Part shown: one piece after another, positions 1 to 11,600 of the stretch
Position numbering within the stretch: the first letter of the stretch is position 1
Layout of the letters: the number at the start of each line of letters is the position of its first letter
DNA from: Lineus longissimus
Lineage: Eukaryota > Nemertea > Pilidiophora > Heteronemertea > Lineidae
NCBI RefSeq assembly: GCF_910592395.1
Contig: NC_088312.1
Span: 2,294,001 to 2,358,000 of the forward strand
DNA length: 64,000 bases
Direction: 5' to 3'
The notes under the pieces: generated by a model
The model's database searches: none
Told to the model about the DNA's origin: nothing
The model's input: the letters and a program-made list of their open reading frames with translations, nothing else
Translations under genes and position numbers: made by a program

Positions 1-2883
1 TATCATTTGTAATTTAAGTCCTGATCTTCCTGCCAAGGCAGATGTATCTTGTGAAGCATCCTATACATAGTTAACAGAGGTATCAAGTTGGCAGAAGAAA
101 GAAGCTAGCCAGCTAGTGCAGATTGTGAAAGGAATTCTTCCATGACGTTTTATAACATTCTTACTTGCTTGGTCGAGATTTCCTCATGATCGAAACGTGA
201 ATTCCGCTTTACAGTTACTGTAACACAAGGAAGACAGAAGGAGAGATACGGTATGTTAATGGTAAGCAGGAATTGGTTACAACGAATGATTCAATGCCTT
301 AATTCTGATCTCTCTTCGGCAGGCATCCTGGAGCAAACCTTGGCATGGTTGGTCCGATTCGGCTGTATTTGCGAGTTGCGCGAATCGGTAAAGAACGTTG
401 CCGACGAGAACATTTGAATTGAATTCCATTGGCCTATGCCTGGAATGTAGTAAGATATTGATATTGATCAAATGAATACAGTTACATGTGCGTCCGGTAC
501 ATGCGCGGTTACATGAATCTCGATATAAATGATTGAAGAAGATGCAATACTTTGATGAGTAAGCCAGTTATCTCCAGTAACCATATTGCCAATCTTTTGC
601 TGCGCTGAATACAAACATTTCTTCCTTCCACAACCTATCTTATCACTGAGTAGAGCCTACCGATTCCGTATTAATTCGAAACAGAAGTACGACATTGTAT
701 TGAAACATGGTCTATCGGTCGACAATCACTTTTAGGCAATTGAATCTAAATTTTTTTCACATTGAACATCTTTCTTATTATCAGCGGGACAGATGTGAAC
801 AATATTCATGAACGAACCATGCCTTTAGGTAACTAATGTAGTGAATGAGCTAAGGTTCACGATCGACATACCTGACTATCTGTAGGGTTAGCAAATATGA
901 TGAGGTCAACGCGATATTTGACTTGGCCATAAGATATTCATTGATGGTTTACAGCAAATTGACTCAAGATTCCTTAGCCCCTTGATTACAAACCATTATA
1001 ATTACATACGTTATGACTGATATACAAACATTATACATCAAACAAACCAAAATACGTCAAACACTGGTAGAGCAATTAAGTTCAGAGCGGCTCAGAAATA
1101 ATCGAACACCTGATAAAACGAAGCTTTCTCTAAACACTCGGGAGATTCCGTAGCTCCGTTGTTGTTCTTGAAGCAAGGTAGGCCAACGTCAGGATTGCAA
1201 CTTGCCTTCATCTGATATTGTTTGTTGAAGCCTACGCACTCCTTTGCTCTCTGGCGTACGTTACCCATCTTTCGGTATACTGCCACATAGAAATTGGCTT
1301 CTACCGGGAGATCTTCAAGAAACTACGCATCTTCTTTGGAAAGGACCTCATCGTAGTGGCCATGTTTTGTTAGAGGTAGCAAGGTTTGTCTGACGAAGGA
1401 TTACCTATTAGACAAGGACACTGATTATATTTCGCTTTCGTTTCGAAGTAGAAATCAACGAAATCGCACGAATATAAAGTGGTTACGAGCAGGTAGGCTT
1501 GTCAATTTATTCGCGCTCACCATTCATCACGCAGTATTCGTCCTTCAACGATTATCACTACTAAAGACACGATGACTAATTGTATGGTTGCCGTATGTTA
1601 AATGAGATAAGTCAGTCCCCAACAAGTACATGTATCATACAACCATATAGAGTAGAACATATTCGTTTTCAACTAAATCCTTAAAATATCTGACCATTCT
1701 AGCAGATGATGGTTCCAGACTGATTCGATAATTTATGGACTATTTTCAGTCTGTATTTAAGTTGGGACTTATCAGAGTATATATATGTTCTTTTCGTTCC
1801 TCGATCAGATGATCGCCCTTCCTCTTGGATGGCGGAGGTAAATGCCTCTAGCCCATAAACACTATTGGCAAGCAATCATGGCAAACCAGCTGACCCAAAT
1901 CTTTCTTCCGAAGAAGCTACTCCATTCTTTCTCCAAACACCTATGAAGCAATCACAAGGTGTTGATGTTTATGCTAATGTTTAAAACATCTTGCCTGCAT
2001 CAACGGTGCACCTGCATTCTAAACTAGGATATCTCAAACTTCTACACCCGTCAAATGCCCGTGCTGTAAACCAACTTTAGTAAACATGTTCTCGTCATTT
2101 TCAAGGCGCTTCATAATTTTGGCGAAGGGACTGTGACAAGACTAAGATGCCCTTCATCATCATGGAAGCACACGCCGGTCCACCTCGAGGACCTTTGTTA
2201 TTCTTGTGTTTTTGACATATCTGTTTTGATATTTCAGCATCAGAAACTCCTTATACTCTGAAGTAGGTTATTGTGATGACTGACACATAACTAACAGCAT
2301 TTCAACTGTTATGTTTTTCAGGGTGTTTCGACGATTAGACAAGATTCATGAGTAGATGGCGGGTTTACTTGCTGAAGTAATCAACAACACAATGGAATGA
2401 CACGAAATCAAATAAAGTGAGTACACGGACACAGGTTTTTTAATTTCTTTCTGGTTAATCCTGCAAAGTGCGTTTAGTTTTCTTAAGGTGAACACTTTTT
2501 TTTGTTGATGAGCCAATTCAATCATGTTGTGATATTCTATATGCACCACTCTCACCTGATTAGAGGTTTCGATATCTTCTACCTATGGCATTTGATTGCG
2601 CGTGGGAGATGGTATCCTTCAACACACAGGTGGTAGATGTCTTGCTAAGACCAGCGGTATGTACTGCTGCTAAAACTGTGTGCACGTATTGAGTGGAAGC
2701 AGCTAGCCTGCTATCTTGTCCGATGCTCCGTTGAGAGTTGGGCAAGAGCCAGCTGGTTGCATTATGCTCCGGACGCAGTGGACCGGCCCCGTCCCTCACC
2801 AAAACCCTATGAGAAAGTATGAATAGGATAACGAAATGGACTGTCCCGGGAGGCTTCATATTTTCTTCTTTCTCTCGTTCTAG
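1..2883. other. Left flank without a supported gene
   Basis: No open frame here shows a recognisable domain. The longest frames are 64-138 codons with no convincing splice partners. The last 20 bases before 2884 form a pyrimidine-rich tract ending in TAG. I read this as the 3' splice site of a 5'UTR intron of the TRIM-like gene, so an upstream noncoding exon probably lies in this stretch. Its exact place was not found. Confidence 0.5.
2864..2883 (+). promoter_or_regulatory. Predicted 3' splice site in the 5'UTR of the TRIM-like gene
   Basis: A long pyrimidine run (ttcttctttctctcgttc) ends in TAG at 2881-2883, seven bases before an ATG in good context at 2891. It favours the ATG at 2891 over the in-frame ATG at 2819, because 2819 would then fall in an intron. 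Confidence 0.5.
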
Positions 2884-2890
2884 CGCCAAC

Positions 2891-5800
2891 ATGACGGCCT
2901 TCAAGACGTTGACAGACGAGATCTCCGACCAGTTCCTTGCCTGCAAGATCTGCTTAGAGACGTACAAGAGGCCCAAAACACTGAGCTGTCTCCATACATT
3001 CTGTACTAGCTGCCTAGAAGCTCACTTGGCGTCGGAGGAAGAGAGAACGAACTACCGCTTCGTCATCTACTCGCGGAGCATCACGTGCCCTGTGTGCAAA
3101 CAACGGACAGAGGTGCCCTCCGGAGGAATTAAGAACTTACCAGATAACTTCCTCGTGTCCAACCTAACCGAAGTTGTCAACAGAAGTAAACCTTCGTCCT
3201 CATCACCTGCGTGTGATATCTGTTCAAATTATAAGAAACGCACTCGAGACGCTGTCTCAAAATGTCTGGAATGTTCGAAATTTCTGTGCAGGAATTGCGT
3301 GGATTTGCACAAAAAGACGAAGGTAACCAAAGGTCACACAATTTTCGATGTCGAAGTTGAGAAGAATATCATGTGTAAATGCCATGAGGAGGAACCAGTT
3401 CGTTTTTTCTGCCAACCATGCGAAACTTGTATATGTGTGCTGTGTACTTTTCAAGGACACGTGGGGCACGAGGTCTCCTCCTTTGGGGAGGGGATCTTGA
3501 AGTATGTGGGTAACGTCCAGTCCATGCTGAAGGTGGGAAAGACGAAAATGGCGTCCGTGCAGCGTCATTTAGACGTCATGACCAAATGTGAGGAGACGAT
3601 AGCACAAGTGGAAGAGAGGGTTAACAAACTAAGCACAGCATTCTTGACGGCGATTCGAACTCAACAGAAACACGTTATAGATGAAATCAGGCATTTCTAC
3701 GGTTCCGAGGCGTTGGAGATTCTGGATAATAAAGACGAGTTAGAGGCGATAATGAGTAATTTGAAATCGACCTGTGGGTTGGCGGAGTTGATTTTAGAGA
3801 ACAGGAACGTGGAGTTGCTGCTGCTTCAGAAAGAAGTAAAGGAGAAAATGAAATCGTTGATAAATGTGGACCTACCCGACCTGCCTGATAGTATGGAAAG
3901 GGAGATTACATTTGTGGAAGGTTCATTAAATCTTGGGTTCTTAGACACCGGGAATAGATCGGCCCTTTCTGACCGACAGATTTCAAAGCCGTCTATGATG
4001 CTGAACACAACCAGTAGGGGGAGCAAGGACGCATGCACCATGACTGTAAGGATGACAAAGGACCGAGGTGTCAGTACGGACCAAAACATGTCCAGGACCT
4101 CGAGTGGACACTATGAGAGTCTCTCCATGGCCACTGGAAAACAGCATAGAAACAAAGACAGCAAAGATTCGATTGACGGTACAAGCCAAGAAAATGACTG
4201 CAGTGAAGTTGATCATGAAACTAAGTTAAAAAATATCTTGCAAAGACGGGATAGTTTACACAATATATTCAAAGACGATGAGAAGTTTTTCGCAAGCGAT
4301 AACGAAGAAGAACGGGAGGTGACGTTGAATGTTGAAGACATTTCGAGTAGTACTATTGTTGAGGTTGACGAATCAGTGGGTGATGATTCAGCGACCCTTG
4401 AAGCAGACGATGAGAGGGACAAAACACTTGACATGGCCAAAGAAAACAATGTTGTTGATGGCAGCCATGATGACCGCATTGAAAACGCCGCAGACGACAC
4501 GGCCAATGACGTATCTGATGACGACGTTTACATGGACCAACAGGAACCGGAAACCAAAACGGAGAACGACATTGGAGGTTACATTGGCATTGGTGAAGGT
4601 CACGGTAAGCAAGAAAGAACCTTTTACGTGGATGAATACATTGAAAGTGAAACAATCGAAATGGAGGAATCTTGTCCGAACGTTGTTTCATTTCGACCAT
4701 GTGAGTACCGAGATGCCGCAACTGTAACAGAGGATATAGAAATACAGCAACATTATTCCGAACTCTGTCTAGAAACAGATGGAGGGCAGACTCTGTCAAC
4801 TTTGGATCACGGTGTCTCTTCAAATCGGGAGACAATGGCCGAGTTCAATGTGCAGAGGTTGTCTGCAGGGAACTTTCCTCCAGAAATGTTCAGACGGCAG
4901 TCTAGTTCTGATCAGGGAGCACCATGGCAGATCATTCACGACATGCACCAGCTTCCCATCCAGACAGAAGACAAGGGTATCAATGTCCCGGAAGTGATGG
5001 AAAGCGACAGTTGTTTGGAGATTGAGTTTATTGACATCATGTTAAGGGATTGCGCAACGTCGACGGAGATAGTCGACAGAAAAGACCAGCAGACAATGAC
5101 AGAGTGTGTAGAAATGGTTGACCAAAACGCCGTGGTCAAACAAAATGAGGAGAAGGACACCGTAAAGGACACTTTAATCAAGTCAAATTCATTAGAATTA
5201 TTCACTAAAACCATCTCAGATACGTTGGCAATTACTGCTGACGCCAAAAAAGGGTTGTTAGAATTAGCAGATGGGTTTTATGACATCAAGGATTTAGCAG
5301 AGTTCACGTTGATAGAAACTGAAAACGCCATCACTCCTGACGGAACCATATTATTCTCTAAGACTGTCCAGTTGTCTGATCAGGGCACTGAAACCGATGC
5401 CGAGGTCAAGGTCCAAATGTCCGAGGCGTCGTGTGGGGTGGAAGTACCGATGCAGGATCAGGCTACAGAGGTCAAGGCCGAAATGGTGGAGAGTTCAGCC
5501 TCGTCAGATTTGGTGACCCTCTGTGACCTTGGCACGCAGACGACAGTCACGGAGATATCTGAATGCGAGACCATGACGGAAAATCCGCAAGTCGTTGACT
5601 TCGCAATGTTGACCGAGACACCTATCATGAGAGACAGCAATTGCGGACCTGACTATCAGAGTTATAGCACAGTAGGTACAGCAACCATTGCGCCGGAGAG
5701 TGTAGACCAAGCTGTTGGAAGTTCCGTTGAGATTAGAGATATAGGCTGCGGAGATTCCATTGCGTCGGTCAAGGATATTGATGTGACTGCTATCCCGGAG

Positions 5801-7681
5801 ATGGTCGATTCCGCCTGTTCGCCGGAAATCGTCTGCTATACGGACACCTGCCTTCAGACTGAAGGATGGGATTTCAAAGATGCTTACGTGGACACGGATT
5901 CCATCGGCGTCCGAGAGATATTCACTGAAATGCCTCAGCTACAACTCATGGACATCTTTACAAACACCCTAACAACAGAATCGGTCGACCAATCGACAAG
6001 CACTGACAACACCCAGTTTGTAGATCAGGGATCAGCCACAGACGCAACCTCGACAAATGTTGTGGGGACGCTGACTGATTTGCTTCGCATGTGTGACGCC
6101 ACTGTCGAGACTACGCCGTTAGAAACATCGGATGCTGCGTCTGAAATCTCTCCTGAGAGTTCCACCAAGGAAACAATGACTCCGCTGATTGCAACAAGAA
6201 ATGCCTCCTCCAGTGCGAGATTTCGAAGGAGAAGACCAGCCAGAGAGGACGCTGGCACATCCACAGACTCTGCCGAATTAGTCGATTCGGCAACTGATAC
6301 CTTCACAGAAACTAACAGCATTGGCCTCAGTGTTTCTCCAGAGACTTGTGAAGATTCGACAGAGACTGTTCAGCCATTCCTCGTGGACGCTGGGGTAGAG
6401 GCGGCGCCCGATCTTGTAGACACTGGTACGCTTGCGCTTTCCTTGAACACACGTGACTCCAGCACTGATCCTATCAAACCTCAGCAAGTTAGCATTGGTA
6501 TCAATACGTACATCGTAAGTTTAGCGCCAAGGAAACGGGACGCTAGTACGACCACATCCAGAACTATGGAAGAGATCAGCCAAGAATTGGAGTCGGTGGT
6601 TCTTAGAGGTGCGGTAGGTGGCGACCCTACAGAAGAGGAACCTAAGCAACCAGACGTGAACTCGGAACTTTTGGGTCAGAAAATCAGCGAACTTTTCAGT
6701 TTATCTAAATTACAAACTCTCACTGAACAATTAGCCCAGGATCGGCGGAGAATGGAGGAACAGCGTTCTCGGAAACACGTGCTACCAACTGCCCGGATGT
6801 TGGAGAAAAGATTGTCTACAGATGAGAGCCAGCCTACTGCAATCAGGAGAAGGCTTTCTAGTCAGAAGTCATTGGATATTCCAGACGAGATCAAAAGGGT
6901 CGACTCAGTAACTGATACTCGGGGACCAAATAGTATGCAGAAATCAGAACCACAAGTCGAAGAAAAGGAGCTGTCACGAAAGAAACGACCACAGATCACT
7001 GCCTTGTTGAATCTTTCGAAAGTTTCGGAGGTAGATGCACCGGTACTATCTGCTGTGTCGCTGAGCGACCTCACCCCAGCCGAGTCGTCACTTGAAGTGA
7101 CGCCAGGTGTATCTCCATGCTTGACGCCCTCTGGCGACAACTTGTCGTCTTTCAGTGACCAAGTAGTTGAACCTGTAAGAGAAAAGAAGCGAAAGCATAA
7201 GAAAGAGAAGAAGAAACTAAAAGAAAAGGAACACGTGGAAGACGAACGCCGCAGGAAGTCGTCCAGTTTGAAATCCGGAAGTAAACTTGACGCAGGCGCA
7301 ATGGGATCTGCAGCAACCACCCCTGAAGAGGACAATCCGAAGAAATACAAACTGTTAAAGAAATCGTTCTTCAGCTTGGGGAGGTTCAGTAGATCGATGC
7401 CAACTTTGGCGCGATTGGATGAGAAAATCGACCGCTTCTTTCACAAGTCCACTTCACGTGAGACTACCCCCAGCACATCTGTCACTGATACCCCCAAAAC
7501 GAGTAGAGCAGGTTCCCCGGAGAGGCGACCTTACCATCACAGGAAGGCCAGACCTGCAAAGGTCGCTGCACTTCTGGAACAGACTATCATTGAGAAAGCC
7601 AAGTCATCGAGCTCGGAAGGTGGCTCAGGGGAAAGGGCAGATGATCCAGATGGATTTATTGTAAAGGAATCAAACGTATGA
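2891..7681 (+). CDS. TRIM/RBCC-type RING E3 ligase with a long disordered repeat tail
   Basis: Predicted E3 ubiquitin ligase of 1,596 residues in one uninterrupted coding exon. A C3HC4 RING runs from about residue 18 (CKIC) to 69 (CPVC), with an HTFC centre. A B-box 1 follows at about 108-155 (CDIC, CLEC, CRNC) and a B-box 2 at about 162-196 (CKCH, CQPC, CVLC, ending GH). A coiled-coil-like region runs to about 330. After that there is no NHL, SPRY or filamin domain. Instead about 1,200 acidic, Ser/Thr-rich residues carry many copies of a D-x-G-T-x-T-D motif. Then come a Lys-rich block near 1430-1455 and a basic C-terminus (KSFFSLGRFSRSMPTLARL). RING and B-box ligands are intact, so ligase activity is plausible. 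The substrate is unknown. An in-frame ATG at 2819 would add 24 residues before the RING; the splice signal at 2883 argues against it. Confidence 0.88.
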   Translation: MTAFKTLTDEISDQFLACKICLETYKRPKTLSCLHTFCTSCLEAHLASEEERTNYRFVIYSRSITCPVCKQRTEVPSGGIKNLPDNFLVSNLTEVVNRSKPSSSSPACDICSNYKKRTRDAVSKCLECSKFLCRNCVDLHKKTKVTKGHTIFDVEVEKNIMCKCHEEEPVRFFCQPCETCICVLCTFQGHVGHEVSSFGEGILKYVGNVQSMLKVGKTKMASVQRHLDVMTKCEETIAQVEERVNKLSTAFLTAIRTQQKHVIDEIRHFYGSEALEILDNKDELEAIMSNLKSTCGLAELILENRNVELLLLQKEVKEKMKSLINVDLPDLPDSMEREITFVEGSLNLGFLDTGNRSALSDRQISKPSMMLNTTSRGSKDACTMTVRMTKDRGVSTDQNMSRTSSGHYESLSMATGKQHRNKDSKDSIDGTSQENDCSEVDHETKLKNILQRRDSLHNIFKDDEKFFASDNEEEREVTLNVEDISSSTIVEVDESVGDDSATLEADDERDKTLDMAKENNVVDGSHDDRIENAADDTANDVSDDDVYMDQQEPETKTENDIGGYIGIGEGHGKQERTFYVDEYIESETIEMEESCPNVVSFRPCEYRDAATVTEDIEIQQHYSELCLETDGGQTLSTLDHGVSSNRETMAEFNVQRLSAGNFPPEMFRRQSSSDQGAPWQIIHDMHQLPIQTEDKGINVPEVMESDSCLEIEFIDIMLRDCATSTEIVDRKDQQTMTECVEMVDQNAVVKQNEEKDTVKDTLIKSNSLELFTKTISDTLAITADAKKGLLELADGFYDIKDLAEFTLIETENAITPDGTILFSKTVQLSDQGTETDAEVKVQMSEASCGVEVPMQDQATEVKAEMVESSASSDLVTLCDLGTQTTVTEISECETMTENPQVVDFAMLTETPIMRDSNCGPDYQSYSTVGTATIAPESVDQAVGSSVEIRDIGCGDSIASVKDIDVTAIPEMVDSACSPEIVCYTDTCLQTEGWDFKDAYVDTDSIGVREIFTEMPQLQLMDIFTNTLTTESVDQSTSTDNTQFVDQGSATDATSTNVVGTLTDLLRMCDATVETTPLETSDAASEISPESSTKETMTPLIATRNASSSARFRRRRPAREDAGTSTDSAELVDSATDTFTETNSIGLSVSPETCEDSTETVQPFLVDAGVEAAPDLVDTGTLALSLNTRDSSTDPIKPQQVSIGINTYIVSLAPRKRDASTTTSRTMEEISQELESVVLRGAVGGDPTEEEPKQPDVNSELLGQKISELFSLSKLQTLTEQLAQDRRRMEEQRSRKHVLPTARMLEKRLSTDESQPTAIRRRLSSQKSLDIPDEIKRVDSVTDTRGPNSMQKSEPQVEEKELSRKKRPQITALLNLSKVSEVDAPVLSAVSLSDLTPAESSLEVTPGVSPCLTPSGDNLSSFSDQVVEPVREKKRKHKKEKKKLKEKEHVEDERRRKSSSLKSGSKLDAGAMGSAATTPEEDNPKKYKLLKKSFFSLGRFSRSMPTLARLDEKIDRFFHKSTSRETTPSTSVTDTPKTSRAGSPERRPYHHRKARPAKVAALLEQTIIEKAKSSSSEGGSGERADDPDGFIVKESNV

Positions 7682-7809
7682 TTGACTAATTATTCTTTCC
7701 TGGTATCATTTTCGACTTCTCTGTTGATGTAACTTAGAAAGATGTAACTTAAACAAATACATTGTTGTCTGTTCGACGAAAACTTCTTTTCTTATATTTG
7801 CCAAAATGA

Positions 7810-7815
7810 AATAAA
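7810..7815 (+). promoter_or_regulatory. Poly(A) signal AATAAA of the TRIM-like gene
   Basis: Canonical AATAAA about 130 bp after the stop codon at 7681 on the same strand. Confidence 0.5.
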
Positions 7816-8688
7816 TTGATCTATACATGTACATGTAGTCGTTATTTTTGTTTATCGAACCATATTTGGATATGTTGGGTTTTGTCAATCATAACGGTTC
7901 GTGACCCTGGACGAGGTAATTAGTCGTGCCGTTCTTCCGATGACCCCACTCACAAGGCTTACATAACACCCCGGACGGCATAAGACCATTGAGACAGCCG
8001 ACCTTATATATAAACTAAGCGGAAGTACGACTTGATTCAAAATCCCGGTTAAGTGGACGTTTGGACGCTGCCTCTCAAAAGATCTGCTATTCCATGAATA
8101 TCTATCTGTGGAGTTAGGAAGATTCGTACGTGTGATAATCATGATCCACTCAGCTTGAAAATATCCTTAACTCAATCCGATGATCAACCACCCATCGTGG
8201 GACTTCTGATGAAACCTTTTCGACCGGTTTCACCTGCGAGGAATCAGTTTTTTTCCATCAACTAAGAACCACACGTGTGTGGCGTCTGTAGCTCCTTTGC
8301 TAAGAGGCCTACCTGATCTCATGAGGTAAAGGGTCTTGTACATGTACACAGGCGAAATAAAAAATTGCCTCCGGGAAAACTAAGGATTCTATATAGCAGG
8401 CAATTGGTTTGTACGAGATGCTTCTACTTCAGATATTGACTTCGTTCCTCACCCGTTAGTATAATTTCTTGCACGTACGATCTCCATCCTCAAGGACGAC
8501 TTGTCTTCTTCAAGTGGATTATAATTGGGATGCTGAATTGTTGCCGACGCCAATCAATTGGACTTTTTGACGAGTCCCTTTTCTCGAATCTCGTCTAACA
8601 TCCCAGAAACTTTCAATAAAAGATTATGCTAACATCAAGTGGAATAGAGGAACCTTAGAGAAACCAAAAGAAAACCCACAGAGTTAAG
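7816..8688. other. Intergenic, no gene seen
   Basis: Short frames only, with no domain and no repeat. It must hold the promoter and 5'UTR of the astacin gene starting at 8689. I could not pick out a TATA box with confidence. Confidence 0.5.
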
Positions 8689-11600
8689 ATGACTTCGCCA
8701 AGTTCATTTTCGGTCTCTCCGTTCGGCACGAGAATTGTGCTATTCTGTTTTGTGACATGGATTACGCTAAGTGCAACATTGGCCGTCGACTCGGGTCGAG
8801 CAGCAGCTCTGGTGGCCCAGCCAATCGAGAGAGGCGACCATCAGCTGAGACCCTGGCAGATAAACGCATGTAAGTACCTTGTCCTTGTCCTTGACACCGA
8901 AATGACATTCATACCATAAAAAAGATATAAATTGTATTGTTTTGTCTTCAAATTCACAAAATTCCTAAGACTTTCATTGCTTGAGAACGCTGAAACAACG
9001 ACCCTAATAGCATTTACTTAACTTGCATCACAACCAGCGAAATGATAAACAAGAACTTTTGTTCTGGATAGACGTTTGATGCAAATAGACCAAATAAACA
9101 GAAAAGCACTAAAAATTGGCACGTTTCGACCCGACCTCTGTAATTGGTGTTTTGTTAACCTCTAACCTACTAATTCCTTTTCGTCTCAGCAAAAAAAAGT
9201 TCGAACTTGTCACAACGATGTTTTCTAATGAGAGTTTAATGGTGCCTATTAGGCCTGTCATTCATCATTATGCTATTTAAAGTGTATAACGATGCTAAAT
9301 AGCTCCACGTCTCACCATAATTGCTACATATGATATGAATCGTAAAAATTAATTGAACTTGATTTGATAGAATATCGGTTAAATTGTTGTGCATATAGAT
9401 TCTTAAAACATGTCCAAGAGATAGATCAGTGTACATCCATTTCACTCATATGTCTGCATCACCCTCGCAGAACCAGGGCGGTTTGCTCGTTCCCACGGCC
9501 GCGTATGTATAACAACATCCTGGACCCATGGTCTTATTCTCCCTTTAAATAAGATACAAAGGAATGTCGTTAGTACCGAGTGAGGTGCCCTGGAGCTCAG
9601 GATGGCGTTAACCCCTGCGGTCCTTGGTTCGCTTCCCACTCGACCGGGCCGCTTAGACTTTAGCGTTTAGACTTGAATTTTTGGTCACATGAGGACATGC
9701 TCTCTGGCTTGGCTCTGAAACTCAACTCACAAAAAAATGTATCAAAGCTAATAATAGAGTCAGCTCTATACATATCATTCTTACTACAATAAGTCTTCGT
9801 CGGTTGATGCGCACCACACCCTGGACCAAAGAGCAACCCCGGGAAAATAACAGCTTTTAATGTCCTCGTTATAACACTAATCACACTAATATTTCTTGAA
9901 GCCATGATATATGACAGTATTGACCTTAAGTACGTGTATGTATTATGGTAGAAAAACAATGACTGACTGTACAAACTGGCAAGGCGAAGGGCCATTTCAG
10001 CAGAGGCATTGTGCAGTGATGATCATTTTGTAAGACAGAATCGAGCGCCTCTGATTGGACAAAAATATGCATCATCGTGATTTCCCGTGATTGGTTCGTT
10101 GGCATCGCAGCGGCGGAGAATATCAGTCGCACTCCTTTGATTGGGGTGCATAATAATAGTTGTTTAAAAAAATATTAAACTGAACCTCAAGAAATAACAA
10201 TAAACGGCGTATAAAAAGAGATATATCTTCTGCAGAAAAAAGATCTACTGAGACGCGCCCCGCCTTTTCCAGTCCTTTGATATTATCTTGCACTAATTTA
10301 GCCAAGATTAACATCGGCGAATATGACTACAGTGGTGATGGCAGGATTAGTCCTTATGGATCGCAGATTATGATATATTCCCATTAAGTATCATGTATGG
10401 AGTAATACTAAATATCCATATCAATTTCGATAGAGCCATCCCTGGGATTGGTTGATGTGTATATATGCGGGTTTAACGAGCCGAGACATCAGTGTTATTC
10501 ATATAGATCATCCACCAGCGAATTATGCTGGTCGTACGGATGCCACTAAATCACTTAATGTCGTTGACGACTCGTTTTTTATTCGGATTCACCGGTATGT
10601 ACACTGCTTCGACTCCAAGTGTCTGAGTTCGTACAGTAGAGGGAACATTCTGGCTGAAATCGAGTTGGACTATTAACATAGCCTACTTTCCAGTTCCGTG
10701 GACCGTCGATCGAAACTTCGAGAGGTGTCGCCTTGACGCAACACGAGTACCAACATTCGAGGTCGTATCGTTTGATGAGAGCTTGGGTTGCCTGGTGCTG
10801 GTGGAGCATCTTCTCTACCGCGTTCTCTCTCTCTGTACCATCTTTACAGATATGATCGAGTGTCCCCTGGATTGCATGCCACTGCTGTTGCTTTGAACCT
10901 GAAAGGAATAAAGGACCGTCTTGTCAGTTCTCTTTTCGATTTCTTTTCGAAATAAACCGGAATGCATATTTGGCTGATATATCGTTATACAACTGGAGAA
11001 GCGGCGCAAAGGGTTCATAAATTCATCTCACAGGATTATAAGAACACTTTGGATTTGGATTTTCGTCCAACTTAGGGTGCCATGCTCCACAATTACTTTG
11101 AGGATGAATAGAACGCTTACGTGCTACTTCCTTGTGTTACTGATATTAGAAGGAGTACATCTTTCGTGTGAGTGTCGCTTGTCTTTTCAGGTGTGCTTTT
11201 TCAGATTTTTTTCCGGGATGTTCAGTCGCACATTTTCATGAAAATCGTAATTTCACCACGAGTGGAGTATAAATATCAAAATTCGTCGTTGATCGTTTCA
11301 GATGTATGTCCTCCGGAGCTTTGCCCGTCATCTATGGTGTCCAGGGGAAGATCGGACGCAGGTGGGTGTTGTAATTTATAATCATATACGTAAAAACGGG
11401 CTCGGCTTAGACGTAAATCTTCAGTCGGATTAGCCGCTACAACATGCAGTGACCACCTTCTGCAAGCAGCTCTCATAAGCAAATGACTTGACTAACTTCG
11501 TCTCGCGCGGGCTGTGAGGAGGGAGCTCGAACTAGGGACCTCTTCGCCGCTATAGCCGAGATTTCGAGCTACTCGACCCGAACGGCTCCTCCTAAGTTAG

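Noticed and set aside
1092-1330. Minus-strand frame with four cysteines that could be a terminal exon
   Set aside because: There is an acceptor-like sequence but no partner exon or family match, so it is not called.
2819-2890. In-frame upstream ATG that would extend the TRIM-like protein by 24 residues
   Set aside because: A strong pyrimidine tract and TAG at 2864-2883 look like a splice acceptor, and the added residues do not resemble a TRIM N-terminus.
2560-2976. 138-codon minus-strand frame across the start of the TRIM-like gene
   Set aside because: It overlaps the RING coding sequence on the other strand and has no domain; it is a shadow frame.
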